Assembly: GCA_013176395.1 (NCBI GenBank)
Contig: JABMLP010000002.1
Span: 1,116,001 to 1,180,000 of the forward strand
Origin: Venturia oleaginea
Lineage: Eukaryota > Ascomycota > Dothideomycetes > Venturiales > Venturiaceae
Direction of reading: 5' to 3'
DNA: 64,000 nucleotides
In this document: positions 24,626 to 35,210 of the stretch, in pieces
How the letters are laid out: each line of letters opens with the position of its first letter
Position numbering within the stretch: position 1 is the first letter of the stretch
Position numbers and translations under genes: made by a program
Notes under the pieces: generated by a model
What the model was told of the DNA's origin: nothing
What the model saw: the letters and a program-made list of their open reading frames with translations, nothing else
Databases searched by the model: none

Positions 24626-26803
24626 ATGTGGCCTCTCCTACTTGCCTGTCTAGGCTTACTAACTAGTTCAGCCACTGCCTCGTATTCTATCCAAACCCAA
24701 ACTGGCGCTCTTCCATTCTTTCTCTTTCTCAATGCTGGAAACAAGACTGTAGTCGTCAACGACGGCGTTATTGGTGGCCGTTCAAACACAATACACACCC
24801 TTCTATCTACCGATGGCAATGGCTCAATCACCAACAATGAAACAAGCGGGACCATCACATCTCAGCTCATCACCCCTTCGATTGCGAAGGTGGAAGTGAA
24901 TACATCAAGCGAATATGTTGGCGCTCGATTTGCCATCGCCAAAGACGAGAGAATCTTCGGCTTGTGGGAATATCCGTGGAACGGAACTTTGGTGAACAAG
25001 AACCTCTTGTTCGACCTGAAAGGTATTGGGAATACTGTTGGCATCAACTGGAGTAATGCACGCGCACCCTTCTTCATGAGCTCGCAAGGCTATGGAGTCT
25101 ATGTCGATACTCTTGCCATGGGATCCTACGACTTCACGCAACCATTCCACTGCCAATTCGTCTTCAACGCAAGCACTATGGTGTACTATGTCATTCTATC
25201 CGAGGGCTCCAGGACGAACTTCAAATCCATCTTGACCCAGTATATGGACATTTCGTCCAAGATAGAAATGCCTCCAGATTCTGCCTACGGTCCTACTTTC
25301 TGGAGCGACGACTTCGAGAAAGATTTCCACGATGGTGTCGAGAACGCCGAAGAAAACATCCTGGACGTTGTTGAAAAGTTGAACAAGAATCAAATCCACG
25401 CGAGCGCTATCTTCGACGACCGACCTTTCGGGACCGGGAATCAATCTTGGGGCAACTTCGACTTTGATCCAAAGTTCTACCCTGATGCGAATGGGATGGT
25501 CGAGGATCTCACAAATAATGGCTTTGACTTCCAGGTTTGGGCCGCCAACCGTGCCTTTTATGCAACGAAGATGTTCAAGATTGGATTAGAAAAGAAGTGG
25601 TTCTTTCCGGAAATCAATGCACAACGCTTCAAGGGCCCTGCTTTTGATCTCAGAATTCCCGAGGCGTACGCTTGGATGACACAGCAATTGGGGTACTTCA
25701 CTTCCATTGGGATCAAGGGTTTCAAGATTGATCGAGGCGAAGAGGGAGAAATGCCAGTCTATCAGCAGAACTACCAGATGTCGAAGTTTATCACTTTACT
25801 GCACGACGTAATGCAAGCCAAATGGGGCAAGGGTAATTTCTACAATTTCGCTCGCAGTTCTGTTGACCGATCACGCTCACATGCGGGTATTTGGAATGGA
25901 GATGCCCATGGCGACTGGCAGGGCCTGCAATACTCCGTTGCCAGTGGCATTCGAGCAGGACTTTTGGGCTTCAGTATGTGGGGTAGTGATACTGGGGGAT
26001 ACAACCGAAAAAAGCCTCGTTATGATCTGACGGAAGAACTATGGGCACGATGGATGTGGTTCTCTACGTTCTCGCCCGTCTACGAAATCATGATTGGCAC
26101 CGGAAACACACCATGGTATCCACCATTCTCAACATCCTCGCCTCGATTGATGAGTATCCTGAAGCAAACAACACAATTGCATCACGAACTGAGGCCTTAC
26201 ATCAAATCCCACACCTACCGCGCAACACAAGACGGCATCCCACTCCTCCGCGCCATGATCCTGGAATCTCCAAACGACACAGCAAGCTACGAACTAGCCG
26301 ACCAATACTTCTTCGGCTCCGCCTTCCTTGTCGCCCCCATCGTCCAAAAAGGAACCCAAAGATCCGTCTATTTCCCCACCGAAGGCACAAAATACATTGA
26401 ATACTTCAACAAAACCCAGGTTTACACCGGAGGCAAAACAACCACCGTAACCGCCGACATCACCCGCGTCCCCGTCTTCGTCCGCGCAGGCTCCATCATC
26501 CCCCGTGGTGATACGTTCAAGGGTAACAACCTCTGGACGAAACGCTGGTCTCCCAAGCTTCAGATTGAGTTCTTTCCTTCTTTTGATATTCCTGAGACTG
26601 TGTTTTGGTATTGGAATGGCAAAGCTGAGGCGAAAATTACCATGAAGACGAATAAAGCAAGTAAAGGCGTGACGGTTGATTGGGGGAATTTAGGGATCGA
26701 AGATGTGGAGGTGGTGATGTGGTCGAAGACGGATGCTGCGAGGGCGAACGTCAAGTCTACAGGTGGTAAAAAGGCTTTTCAGAATGTTGTGAGCTTATTT
26801 TGA
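24626..26803 (+). CDS. secreted glycoside hydrolase family 31 (alpha-glycosidase)
   Basis: Single-exon gene for a 725-residue secreted glycosidase. A signal peptide (about 1-18, LLLACLGLLTSSATA) is followed by an N-terminal beta domain with many N-glycosylation sequons, the (beta/alpha)8 barrel and C-terminal beta domains. GH31 landmarks: PPDSAYGPTFWSDDF, the nucleophile motif GFKIDRGEEGE with Asp369, the WNGDAHGDW acid/base region with Asp426, and FSMWGSDTGGY. The motif K-I-D-R-G-E is nearer the alpha-xylosidase type (K-T-D-F-G-E) than the DMNE type of classical alpha-glucosidases. I therefore do not call it maltase, and the substrate is uncertain. All catalytic carboxylates expected of the family are present. 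Confidence 0.9.
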   Translation: MWPLLLACLGLLTSSATASYSIQTQTGALPFFLFLNAGNKTVVVNDGVIGGRSNTIHTLLSTDGNGSITNNETSGTITSQLITPSIAKVEVNTSSEYVGARFAIAKDERIFGLWEYPWNGTLVNKNLLFDLKGIGNTVGINWSNARAPFFMSSQGYGVYVDTLAMGSYDFTQPFHCQFVFNASTMVYYVILSEGSRTNFKSILTQYMDISSKIEMPPDSAYGPTFWSDDFEKDFHDGVENAEENILDVVEKLNKNQIHASAIFDDRPFGTGNQSWGNFDFDPKFYPDANGMVEDLTNNGFDFQVWAANRAFYATKMFKIGLEKKWFFPEINAQRFKGPAFDLRIPEAYAWMTQQLGYFTSIGIKGFKIDRGEEGEMPVYQQNYQMSKFITLLHDVMQAKWGKGNFYNFARSSVDRSRSHAGIWNGDAHGDWQGLQYSVASGIRAGLLGFSMWGSDTGGYNRKKPRYDLTEELWARWMWFSTFSPVYEIMIGTGNTPWYPPFSTSSPRLMSILKQTTQLHHELRPYIKSHTYRATQDGIPLLRAMILESPNDTASYELADQYFFGSAFLVAPIVQKGTQRSVYFPTEGTKYIEYFNKTQVYTGGKTTTVTADITRVPVFVRAGSIIPRGDTFKGNNLWTKRWSPKLQIEFFPSFDIPETVFWYWNGKAEAKITMKTNKASKGVTVDWGNLGIEDVEVVMWSKTDAARANVKSTGGKKAFQNVVSLF

Positions 26804-27489
26804 TACTCTTTTAAACGTTATTCGTTTCTCCTCTGGAAAAGTGTGGCAACGGCTCTGAGTCTGGTGTAATCGATGCAATAATACCTGATTTATTTTCTTC
26901 ACAGGCCATGTCTTGAGAAATCTTCTCAAGTAGTATTACATTTACCATCAGCTCCATCATCACCAACCCCTCTCCAACCCTTCCCCCATCAACGACTCCA
27001 AAATCACCCAAAATACCAGAAGAAATCTCGTCCACATACAAAGAAAAAATCCTGTGGTTTCAATGGCTAACAATGAATCTCCACGAAACTTGTTACTTTT
27101 CAAGAAAGCAAAACAAATGAAACAGCTGGAGCTAGGTACACATACGCCTAGCCGCCAGGAACGCAGGCGATATCAAACTTGAGTCGAGACACCGCTTGCT
27201 ACATTTAAAAGGGGCTAAGATACCAGCTACCTGACCAAAGCTGATAGGGTTACAGCAGCCGATCAGCGAGACCCGACCATAAACGACACGCTTCCATCTT
27301 CGAATACAAGTCGTAGGCCAACTTTCCACCTCCTTCACCATTTGGGACCCAAGTTTCGACTCCCCCCAGCTTCAGAATTGAGATCGAAAGAAAGAATCTA
27401 AATGGGTATTTAATTAGGCTTTAAAAACTAGTTCACTTAATCCATATGGGCAGGGTAAGTACTATCCCCTCAATATGCTTCCAACCCTC
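26804..27489. other. convergent intergenic region
   Basis: These 686 bases between the ends of the GH31 gene (+) and the PAP2 phosphatase gene (-) are probably mostly 3' UTRs. No structured element was recognised. Confidence 0.45.
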
Positions 27490-28968
27490 CTAACGCCTGT
27501 TATGCGCATCTTCACTATCAACAATGTCATTTTTCGCCACGTCCCCGCTGCCCCCATGTTCATCAAGTCCAGGACCGAGAATTGTGTTGTTACCATTGCC
27601 GTTTACACTGTGCTCCTCATCACTCTTCTTGCTTGACCAGCCTTCATGTCCAACATAGCTTTCAACTCCTACTGGAACAATCCAGGCCCTGTCTTTGCTT
27701 CGTGCGCCCCATGACCACCCAGAGCCTTGACGGATCGGTAGGTGGTACCATCTGAACGAGAACCAGGATGATGCGATGCCAATGAGAGATCCGAAAATGA
27801 GGTCAAATCCGTGGTGGTGGAATTGGAAGAAACGTGTACCGGTGATGTAAAGAGCAGCGCAAATGGGCACAAGAGGTAGGGCCATAAGATATACTGGTGG
27901 TGCTGCGGCTTGATTGCGAAGTGGAACATGCTCCGGTGTCTCGAATGACTGGTCGTCTTTGTGGAGGGGGAGAATGGAGTCCGTGGCTGAATTTGAGTGG
28001 ACTGGTGAGTCTCTAGAGAGGGTCGATGGGGCTTCGCGGGAGAAGGTACGGGAGTGGAGGAACGGGATGGAGATGGCGAATTTGGAGCAGAAGAAGAAGG
28101 CTAGGTAGAGGAGACCAGACCAGGACACTGTGGACCGCATTAGTTTTGGGAATGTAGATAACATTTGGAAGACCTACTGCTAGCATGTCCGCTTGGAAAG
28201 CTCCTGAACCCCTCGTCCACAAACGCTCTGTCTGGATTTTTACAAATATCCGCATTGACAAGAACCCAATGAGGGTCGAATGCAGCTCCATAGCTCACTC
28301 CAACCAAGTAGTCTTGAAAGTTCTCGGCGTCTGGCTGGCAACGGGCAAGCATATCAGGTCTTGGTTTCCCAAACACGTTCTTCATCCCTTGGGTGAAGAA
28401 AAAGGCGAGGGCAAGAGAGAGGGCGAGGCCCATCCAGCCAGTGTTCCATTCCCAGAGCTTCCGTCTCCATAACAAGGATTTGGGTGTATTCGGGCGGATG
28501 GTTGGTCCTGGGACAAACAGGAGGCAAACAGCGAAGATTAACACGGCAGGGACGACCAAGGATAGGACGACTAGCAGAGCAGTGGATATTTGGGAGGGAA
28601 CAAAAGGGTACGAGATGCTCAGGTCGACGAGGGAGAAAGGTCTCTTGTAAGGACCAGGCGCATTGAACGCAGCTCCTATAGCTGCAATGGCACTACAGTG
28701 ATGTCAGCGATATATTTAGCAGGCTTCCAGGTATGCAGAGCTCTGTCTGAGGTTCTGGTGATGTCGAAAATGAAGTCGTCGTCGGTGTCCACCAGAGAAG
28801 ACGCTTTGTGCCTGGCTGGGTGGGCTGGGAGGCCGGTACGAGGTAGGGGATAGGCGTCTAACTCTATGAAGTAGTGAAACACGCGACAACTTACATTATA
28901 GCAATCCAGTCCACAATATACGACACTACCAGTCGTTTCGCAGGCATCATCCTTTTGAGCGCGGCCAT
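27490..28968 (-). CDS. PAP2-family lipid phosphatase (diacylglycerol pyrophosphate phosphatase-like)
   Basis: Membrane phosphatase acting on phosphatidate or diacylglycerol pyrophosphate, likely in a vacuolar or ER membrane. Exons on the minus strand: 28895-28968, 28178-28692 and 27490-28127, giving 408 residues. The N-terminus MAALKRMMPAKRLVVSYIVDW enters the first membrane segment. Motif 1 is K-NVFGK-PRP (about 129-137), motif 2 is FPSGHAS (His about 194), and motif 3 is represented by TRFFQFHHHGFDLIFG. There are about six membrane segments and a hydrophilic insertion between motifs 2 and 3. The C-terminus is a disordered tail of about 80 residues, making it longer than yeast DPP1. The first intron (202 nt) is longer than usual for the window. 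It shares a 465-base divergent promoter with the ankyrin gene. Confidence 0.88.
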
Positions 28969-29433
28969 GATTAGAGACAGAATTGTGTGTTGATTCTGTG
29001 AGAAATTGTAGCCAGAAAATTGGCCTCCCAATTTCCTTTTGTTAATGGCCTCCTAGTTTCCTTGTGCTTGGCGCCTCGATGCACCCAAAGTGTCAGTCGC
29101 GCTCAGGCTTGGAAGCAGGGCGCAAATTTAAGTACAATTGCTGTCTATTGCTTGGTCAAGGCAGGGGCGAGAGGGCTATGAACCATTGACATCCTCAGCC
29201 ATCCACGCAAGCTGGAGCTAGAAAAAGTCTTGCTTCTTGACAGTGTTGCCCATCATGAGGTCCTCGCTTTCCGCTCGGAAACTCGGACTTGTCGGCATGT
29301 CGGAATGTCGCCAATGAATCAAACGACTTGTCATATCTTGGCTGTGATTCGCTGACCTGAATCGAGATGGTGAAGCTTCTAGGCCACAATTGTTTACGCG
29401 TTGACAGTCACACTCCCAGTACTCAACCCTAAA
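28969..29433. other. divergent promoter region
   Basis: This region lies between the PAP2 gene (-) and the ankyrin gene (+). A short near-repeat, TTGGCCTCCCAATTTCC and TAATGGCCTCCTAGTTTCC, occurs at about 29019-29063; its meaning is unknown. Confidence 0.4.
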
Positions 29434-30111
29434 ATGGCAAATCCACGCTCGCCCATCGACATACTCCTCAATCTCGTCCCGGACTCGCCGCAAACCGTCC
29501 TCACACATATCGCCAATGCGCCAAATCTTGCCGATGCAAAGGATGCCCACGGCTACTCTCTCCTCCACGCCGCATCTTCGTACAACCAGATCCTGCTATT
29601 GAGAACGCTCATACAGACATACAATGTCTCGCCAAACATCGTAGACGAGGACAACGAGACACCACTCTTCGCCGCTGAAAATGTGGACGTCGCAACGGCA
29701 TTACTGGAATTGGGCGCGGATGCAGAATGGAAGAATGCAGAAGGCTTCACGGCTGCTATGAAGATTGAAGGAGAAGGAGAATTTCCACTTGTTGCGCAAT
29801 ATCTCAACGAACACACCACTTCAGATGCCTCTTCGAGCACGGAAGTAAACGGCTTAGAAGGTATACTACCGCACCCACCACCCCTGCCAAATGGCGTACA
29901 GGTCAATATTGGAACCATGGACGAACCGGAGGAAGCAGGCGCACCAGACCCAGAATTTAGACGACGGATCGAAGAATTGGCAGCGAGAGACGATTTCCAG
30001 GGCGAGGAAGGACAGAGGCAGTTGAGAGAGTTGGTGAAGGAGGCCGTCACTGGAATAAGAGCGGGCGAAGAAGAGGACGGAAGGGACACGAGAAGGAGGA
30101 GGGTGGAGTGA
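29434..30111 (+). CDS. small ankyrin-repeat protein
   Basis: Intronless gene for 225 residues. Residues about 30-120 hold two to three ankyrin repeats: DAKDAHGYSLLHAASSYNQ, then VDEDNETPLFAAENVDVATALL and ALLELGADAEWKNAEGFTA. The C-terminal half is acidic and helical with a proline patch (LPHPPPLPNGVQVN). It ends in REEEDGRD-like charged residues and a basic RRRRVE tail. The size and layout resemble small fungal cytosolic or nuclear ankyrin proteins such as yeast Yar1 (a ribosomal protein chaperone). I cannot confirm orthology. An in-frame TTG upstream was not used because the ATG at 29434 has a good context (AAAATGGC). Confidence 0.75.
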   Translation: MANPRSPIDILLNLVPDSPQTVLTHIANAPNLADAKDAHGYSLLHAASSYNQILLLRTLIQTYNVSPNIVDEDNETPLFAAENVDVATALLELGADAEWKNAEGFTAAMKIEGEGEFPLVAQYLNEHTTSDASSSTEVNGLEGILPHPPPLPNGVQVNIGTMDEPEEAGAPDPEFRRRIEELAARDDFQGEEGQRQLRELVKEAVTGIRAGEEEDGRDTRRRRVE

Positions 30112-30643
30112 ATGTGCATGGACTTCAGCCCGGCACGGTGAAAGACAAAGCTATGAATAGCTGCATGAGTTTATGATAACATGAAAGACCGTTATACCCA
30201 GGGAACAATCGAAGGAATTTACAATGCTATTAAAAATCTCGTATGACCTGTTGTTGGAAGCCATCGTTAAGGTGTTGGTAAATCGCAAGGCGTCGATCAA
30301 CCTACATTCCACTACAGGTAGTGTAGAATGACATGTCGTCGCTTGAAATCAATTATGATGGGCTCGGGAAGGCTCACACAGCACATAACATTTGAAAGCC
30401 ACTTTTGAATTACTCTAAAACTCCTTGTATCCATCCTTCCATATCATTGTTGCCGTGAAAGATCATCCGCTCATCAAGGTCATCGCCAAATCGCAATAGC
30501 CGTCGAAACAGCGAGGTATTCAGCTATTCTGAACATATCCGACCAGTTGCTACTCCCCTCGAGGACTACTTCATCATCGCATGGCGCCCAGGAAATTTCT
30601 GTTTCTCTTTTCCTCCTTGCTATTGCCCAATATTGATCGATAG
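30112..30643. other. convergent intergenic region
   Basis: This is 532 bases between two converging genes. Nothing recognised beyond presumed 3' UTRs. Confidence 0.45.
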
Positions 30644-32139
30644 CTAGCGACGTCGCTTGTTGTCATGGTTAGGGTTGTCGAGACGGCTACCATGGCTTTG
30701 GTTTACAAACCCGCGCTGACGATTGAACTGTCCATTTCGATTGCGATCGAATTGCAGCTGGCGTGGAACCCAAGGCTCACGCCGATCGTCACGGTCACGG
30801 TCAAGTTCCCGGTCAAGGCGCTCCTTCTCACGCTGCTCGTCGTTGTCCTCCCTAGGACGCTTTGGTCCTGCCGGAATGCCATTCACGCTGCCACCATTGC
30901 TGCTGTTTTGGTTATTGGAGCCAATCGGTCTGGACTCATGTGCCTTGATCTCTGCCTGCCATCTCGGATTCGTCTTCTTGAGCTCGCGGAACATTTCCTC
31001 GACCTGTTCAACTATATGTTTGAACATTGTGATGTCTTCCAGTTGGAGCATAATACGTGTGTCGTTGGGTCCATGGACAGCGCGGCCCTCAAACATGGCA
31101 TTGAGCTCGCGTCGAGTCGAATTGAGGTGGCCGATCTGTGCGGGCAGAGGGCCTGCAAGAGCTGCATTATAAAGCTTCGAGGCAATGAAGTTGATGCCAG
31201 CCTGTCCTTTCTACGCATTCAAGGTTAGATACTACACACCAATTGTAGAGGACGAGCGCGCCCGTGAGAACAAACCTGAACTCCTCGCTGCGCAGAGTAG
31301 ACTTGATCTAGGATGCCAGAACCGCAGGATGCTGCTACCTGGATTAGCTTCTCCCACAATTGTGTGTACTGGTCCTTGTGAAGACGCATCTGCATTGTCA
31401 TCTTGATGCGCTGGTGGAGATCGGTACGGCGCGCCTGGTCGTTTCCCTCAGTCATCTTCTCGAGCAAACGCTTGATGTCCTTGATTTCGCTCTGAATGGC
31501 TTCGGTGGTCTTCTTCTGAGAGTCGTGAGTGTCGTGCACATCTGCACGATCCTTGGCGTTGCTGTTCCTATGGTTCAGAAAGCTAGCCTCAATATTGGTC
31601 ATACGCTTCTGAATAGCAAGGAACTCCTTCGTAACCTTCTCCTGGCTTTTGCTCAAGTACTGGATGGTGGACGACGGCGGTCCTCGTTCGGCGCCGCTGG
31701 TGGCGTCCTCTGTGAGTTGATCGGACATGGGCGTGTCTGAGTTCTTGACCGCAGTAGTCTCTTTGCTCTCCAAAACCGTAGCCCTCATGTCAGCGGCCAT
31801 CTTCTCGAGCGCCGGGTCGCTGATGCTCTCCTTTCGAGCGACCTTGGGGATGTTGTCGCTGATTGATGCCACTCCAACACACAGATGTGCTACGAGCTTG
31901 CGCAACGCGTCGTTGTCCCTCTCCAATTTCTCCATCTTAGCCTCCATCGCGATGATGCGCACCTCGTCAACGCGGGGCTCGTCCACAACCTCCATGCCGT
32001 CTCTAATTTCGCCAGGTTCAGGCGAAGAGGCCTTCATGTTCTTGCCAGAGTTGTTGTGAATTGGTGCCATGAAGCCACCAAGTCCTGGGATGCCGTTAAG
32101 ATTGCCGTAAGACTGTGAGGGTCCAGTAAGGGAGCCCAT
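30644..32139 (-). CDS. coiled-coil protein of unknown function with basic/Arg-rich C-terminus
   Basis: Two exons on the minus strand (31276-32139 and 30644-31210; 66 nt intron) encode 476 residues. The N-terminal 40 residues are Gly/Asn/Ser-rich. Residues about 55-80 (IIAMEAKMEKLERDNDALRKL) form a heptad coiled coil. More helical stretches follow (LSKSQEKVTKEFLAIQKRM; KTTEAIQSEIKDIKRLLEKM). The C-terminal part has FEGRAVHGPNDTRIMLQLED and a long charged Arg/Asp/Glu tail with RNRNGQFNRQRGFVNQSHG, reminiscent of RNA-binding disordered tails. I do not recognise the family. The intron junction gives CAG|AAA in frame. Nuclear or RNA-related function is only a guess from composition. Confidence 0.7.
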
Positions 32140-35100
32140 TTTCGTTGTGTGTGTGAGATACAACTGAAGTAAGAGTTGTTGGTGTGATGTAGGAAAGGAA
32201 GGAAGGGATCGAGAAGGCGACTTTAACTAATAGTCAACAACAACCCACGATTGGACCCTGGGATCCGGGTATGCTGTGTTGATAGTAAACACTTGCTATC
32301 TAGGACGATGCTTAATATGAATATCAATGACGACTCATTTCTGGCATGTTCACAGATTGACTCGCCAGTAATGAATCGACATTGATGTCTGATTGGAAAC
32401 CCTACACAAATCCGAGATACTTGGTATGCCACCGTGGGCTGGAGATCGATCCATGCTTGATCTGTTTGTCAGTGACCGCATGCGGAAGGAATGGACGGAA
32501 GATTCCATGTCTCTACCCGCACCGCCATTCCCTCGCGATGTGTCTACTACTTCTTTTCCCTTCTTCATACCTGGGAATCGTATTTCTGTGACACTGACCT
32601 ACTCAACTTCTCATTCGCGTGATGCATCATCCTGATTTCTGTCTCTGCAGTCTAGCTCCTTGGGATGTGTCTCGCACGGGGCGAAATTAGAAATCCAAAC
32701 CATGTGCAGTTCGACCGAGTCACAATATCTATAGCCATGATATCTCAGCAAATGATCTTGTGAACGTCCAGGACACTAATTGAAGTGGAGGGTAATGCAG
32801 ATGTCCCAGCTTTTCCCGGCCATACACATTCGGAGGAAATACTCAGGCCTGAACATTTCATCGAAGGCCTGTCCACGTATTCCCTGATGCTCACAAGACG
32901 TCTTGAAGGATGGATTCGAAGAGTGATTAAGAGTGAGTACGGACAGGAACTCCGATCTCTTCTCAAGTCCTATACATTTCTAATAGCTGCCCAAGTCTCT
33001 CGTTGGCAACCATCGCAACCCATTTCAAAACCTCCTTTCTCGAGTTAGTAAGCCACCCTTCCAGTGAGGGCTCGTTACTGTTCTTGCCTCTGTACTGACC
33101 CCCTCCTTAGGACTCGCCGTCCTATCGTCTCTTCAGCCCGGCCTTCACGTTTATCGCAGTGCATTCCAGAAATAGCAGGAAGAGAACGACCGATGTCCTC
33201 GTTGACAGATCTTCTTGAAAAGTAACAAAGTCGAAAGATTCGAAGCCCCCAGCGCTAGCCTCGATCTCAGGTAAGCGAACTGACAGTGTAGATATGGAAG
33301 ATGGGAAAGAAGGAAAGTCCGAGGTTGAGGAAAATGCGGCGGAGTCGAACCCGCCTGGCCGAGGGTTCCCCTAAATATTAGTGGGATGCCCTGGACACCT
33401 TCAACAAAAGTCACACAAATAGCTTCGTCCCCACTGTTTCGCCACCTCCTGTATTCCCTCTTTCCAAGGTCTCCTTTACCTCCTGGAACGTTCTTCGCAC
33501 TTGGATGATCAGATGTTCGAATCACTGGAACTCGCTACCTGCATCGAGAAGGTTTTTCCAGGTACATCTAGGGTAACCTGTCATCTCGCCAACTTCGCCC
33601 TCAACAATACCTCTGTAAAGCATGGTCTCACGAGCGACTTCGGCCATCTTCATAGGCAAATTTGCTAACTATCAAGCTAGGACTCGAGTAGATACACCAC
33701 ATTCGATAGATCAAGCTTCCTGACCACATTTTACTACATCTTAAATCCTGATACAATCATCTTACCACCCCCTTTGGAAGATATGGTTGGTCAAGATAAC
33801 TGTTGCTTACACTTGAATGGCCCATCTCGAGTGGTCCAAGCAACTCAAGACACTCTCGCTGATTGTTCCAATTTCGTTTGGGTTGCGCTCCAAACCGTCC
33901 AAGAGCGGGTTGACAGAGGAGACATTGATGAGAGGAAGAGGTTGTTCCAAGAGCTTCAAATGGAAAAGCTTTACAGATAGACTGTCTCAACAATTTCAGA
34001 TTGCCCAATCTGATCTCAGTCTCTTTGAGGCAACGCGGTACGATGTCAAGCTTCTCCAAAACGGGCTTGAAAAAGTCAAACTGGAGAGGGAGGACTTTTT
34101 TCAAAAGCTCCAAGCCGCCCAGCAAGAGATCGAAAGCGGAAAGTCTGAGAAAGCGAAATTGTCATGGGAGCTTCGGATCGTCCAAGATGAGATCGAAATT
34201 GCCGAGGAGGAATTGGGAGAAAAAGAGGAACAGGTCGTTACCATTTAAGGTAGACACACCTGTCTGCGAACTACGAAAAGATAAGCGCCGGGATACCTTC
34301 TCAATACAGAAGACTTGTTGGTCTCGTCTGCTTGAAAAATATGGCTTCGGATACCAAGCGTGACGACGACCGTAAACATCTGACATGGATAAAACAAAAC
34401 AATCAAGGATAAGAGGTGAAGGTACAATTTCCTTGGGAGTTCAAGGGTTTCACAATTATAGAAAACGAACGTCATGAACCTGTAGTCAAGACGGAACCGT
34501 GGCAGTTGGAAGGTACTATCGAAAGGTTACAGACGTGGCTGATGAATTATTAATGGTCTCGTATCCTCTGAGACTGCAAGTTGACGTCAGGATTGCCAAA
34601 GCAGGCCTAGCACCGACCGATAACGATAAGAGATGCAATTCCTCGCGATCGCGGATCAACTTCTATTCACGAACAACATCTCCCCACCGATTCTCATACA
34701 CCTGACACCTGACCTTCAACTCACCAATACGACGATAAGGAGCCGCAAAGATGGCCGGGACAATGCCTCCAACCAAGACAGCCGACAGCTCCATCTCTCC
34801 CGTAAACGGCAAAGCTGAGGCTTGGGAGCATGGTGGGATGCAGCCAGTGCTGCAGCTACCCCTCCTTCACATGAGCTGGAGCTATCTGCATCCATTATTA
34901 TCCCACTGCTGTTGGTGGATTCAGATTATCGGGTGGCGTCTGGAGTCGGCCTTGCTGTTGGCTACTTGATAGCTCGACTTGGGAGACGTGCCGATAGGTA
35001 CTTGCCTTCCTATTAAGCTCTTCCTTGCCGACCTACAGCTTCTACAGTGAGCTCTCGTCTTCTGTCCTCACTAACTTTGTGTGCCTCTTCTGTGGCCCAA

Positions 35101-35210
35101 CGTCAAGCATTAATATTCAATTGCAATCTGCTGTGCCACTCATCTGCGTTGAGACCTGTATTGTGCGACTTCAACGCTATCTCCAGCCTGATCACAACCT
35201 AGCTACCAAC
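32140..35210. other. long intergenic region with a possible coding remnant
   Basis: About 3 kb without an intact gene. It includes a possible frameshifted coiled-coil remnant at 33783-34248 (listed separately) and several short frames, for example at 32785-33048 and 34751-35016. These lack recognisable motifs or consistent splice signals. Confidence 0.4.
33783..34248 (+). pseudogene. possible frameshifted coiled-coil coding remnant
   Basis: From the ATG at 33783 one frame reads 65 codons to a stop at about 33980 (ending ERKRLFQELQMEKLYR). Immediately downstream a second frame continues with a strong heptad pattern (LSQQFQIAQSDLSLFE, GLEKVKLEREDFFQKLQAAQ, RIVQDEIEIAEEELGEKEEQ) up to 34248. 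No GT-AG intron joins the two, so either a short indel broke the gene or the model is wrong. No known family. Confidence 0.3.

Noticed and set aside
33335..33380. Possible tRNA T arm on the minus strand (GGCGGGTTCGACTCCGCC)
   Set aside because: The stem and loop geometry does not fit a 5 bp stem with 7-base loop, and no matching acceptor, D arm or anticodon arm could be found upstream.
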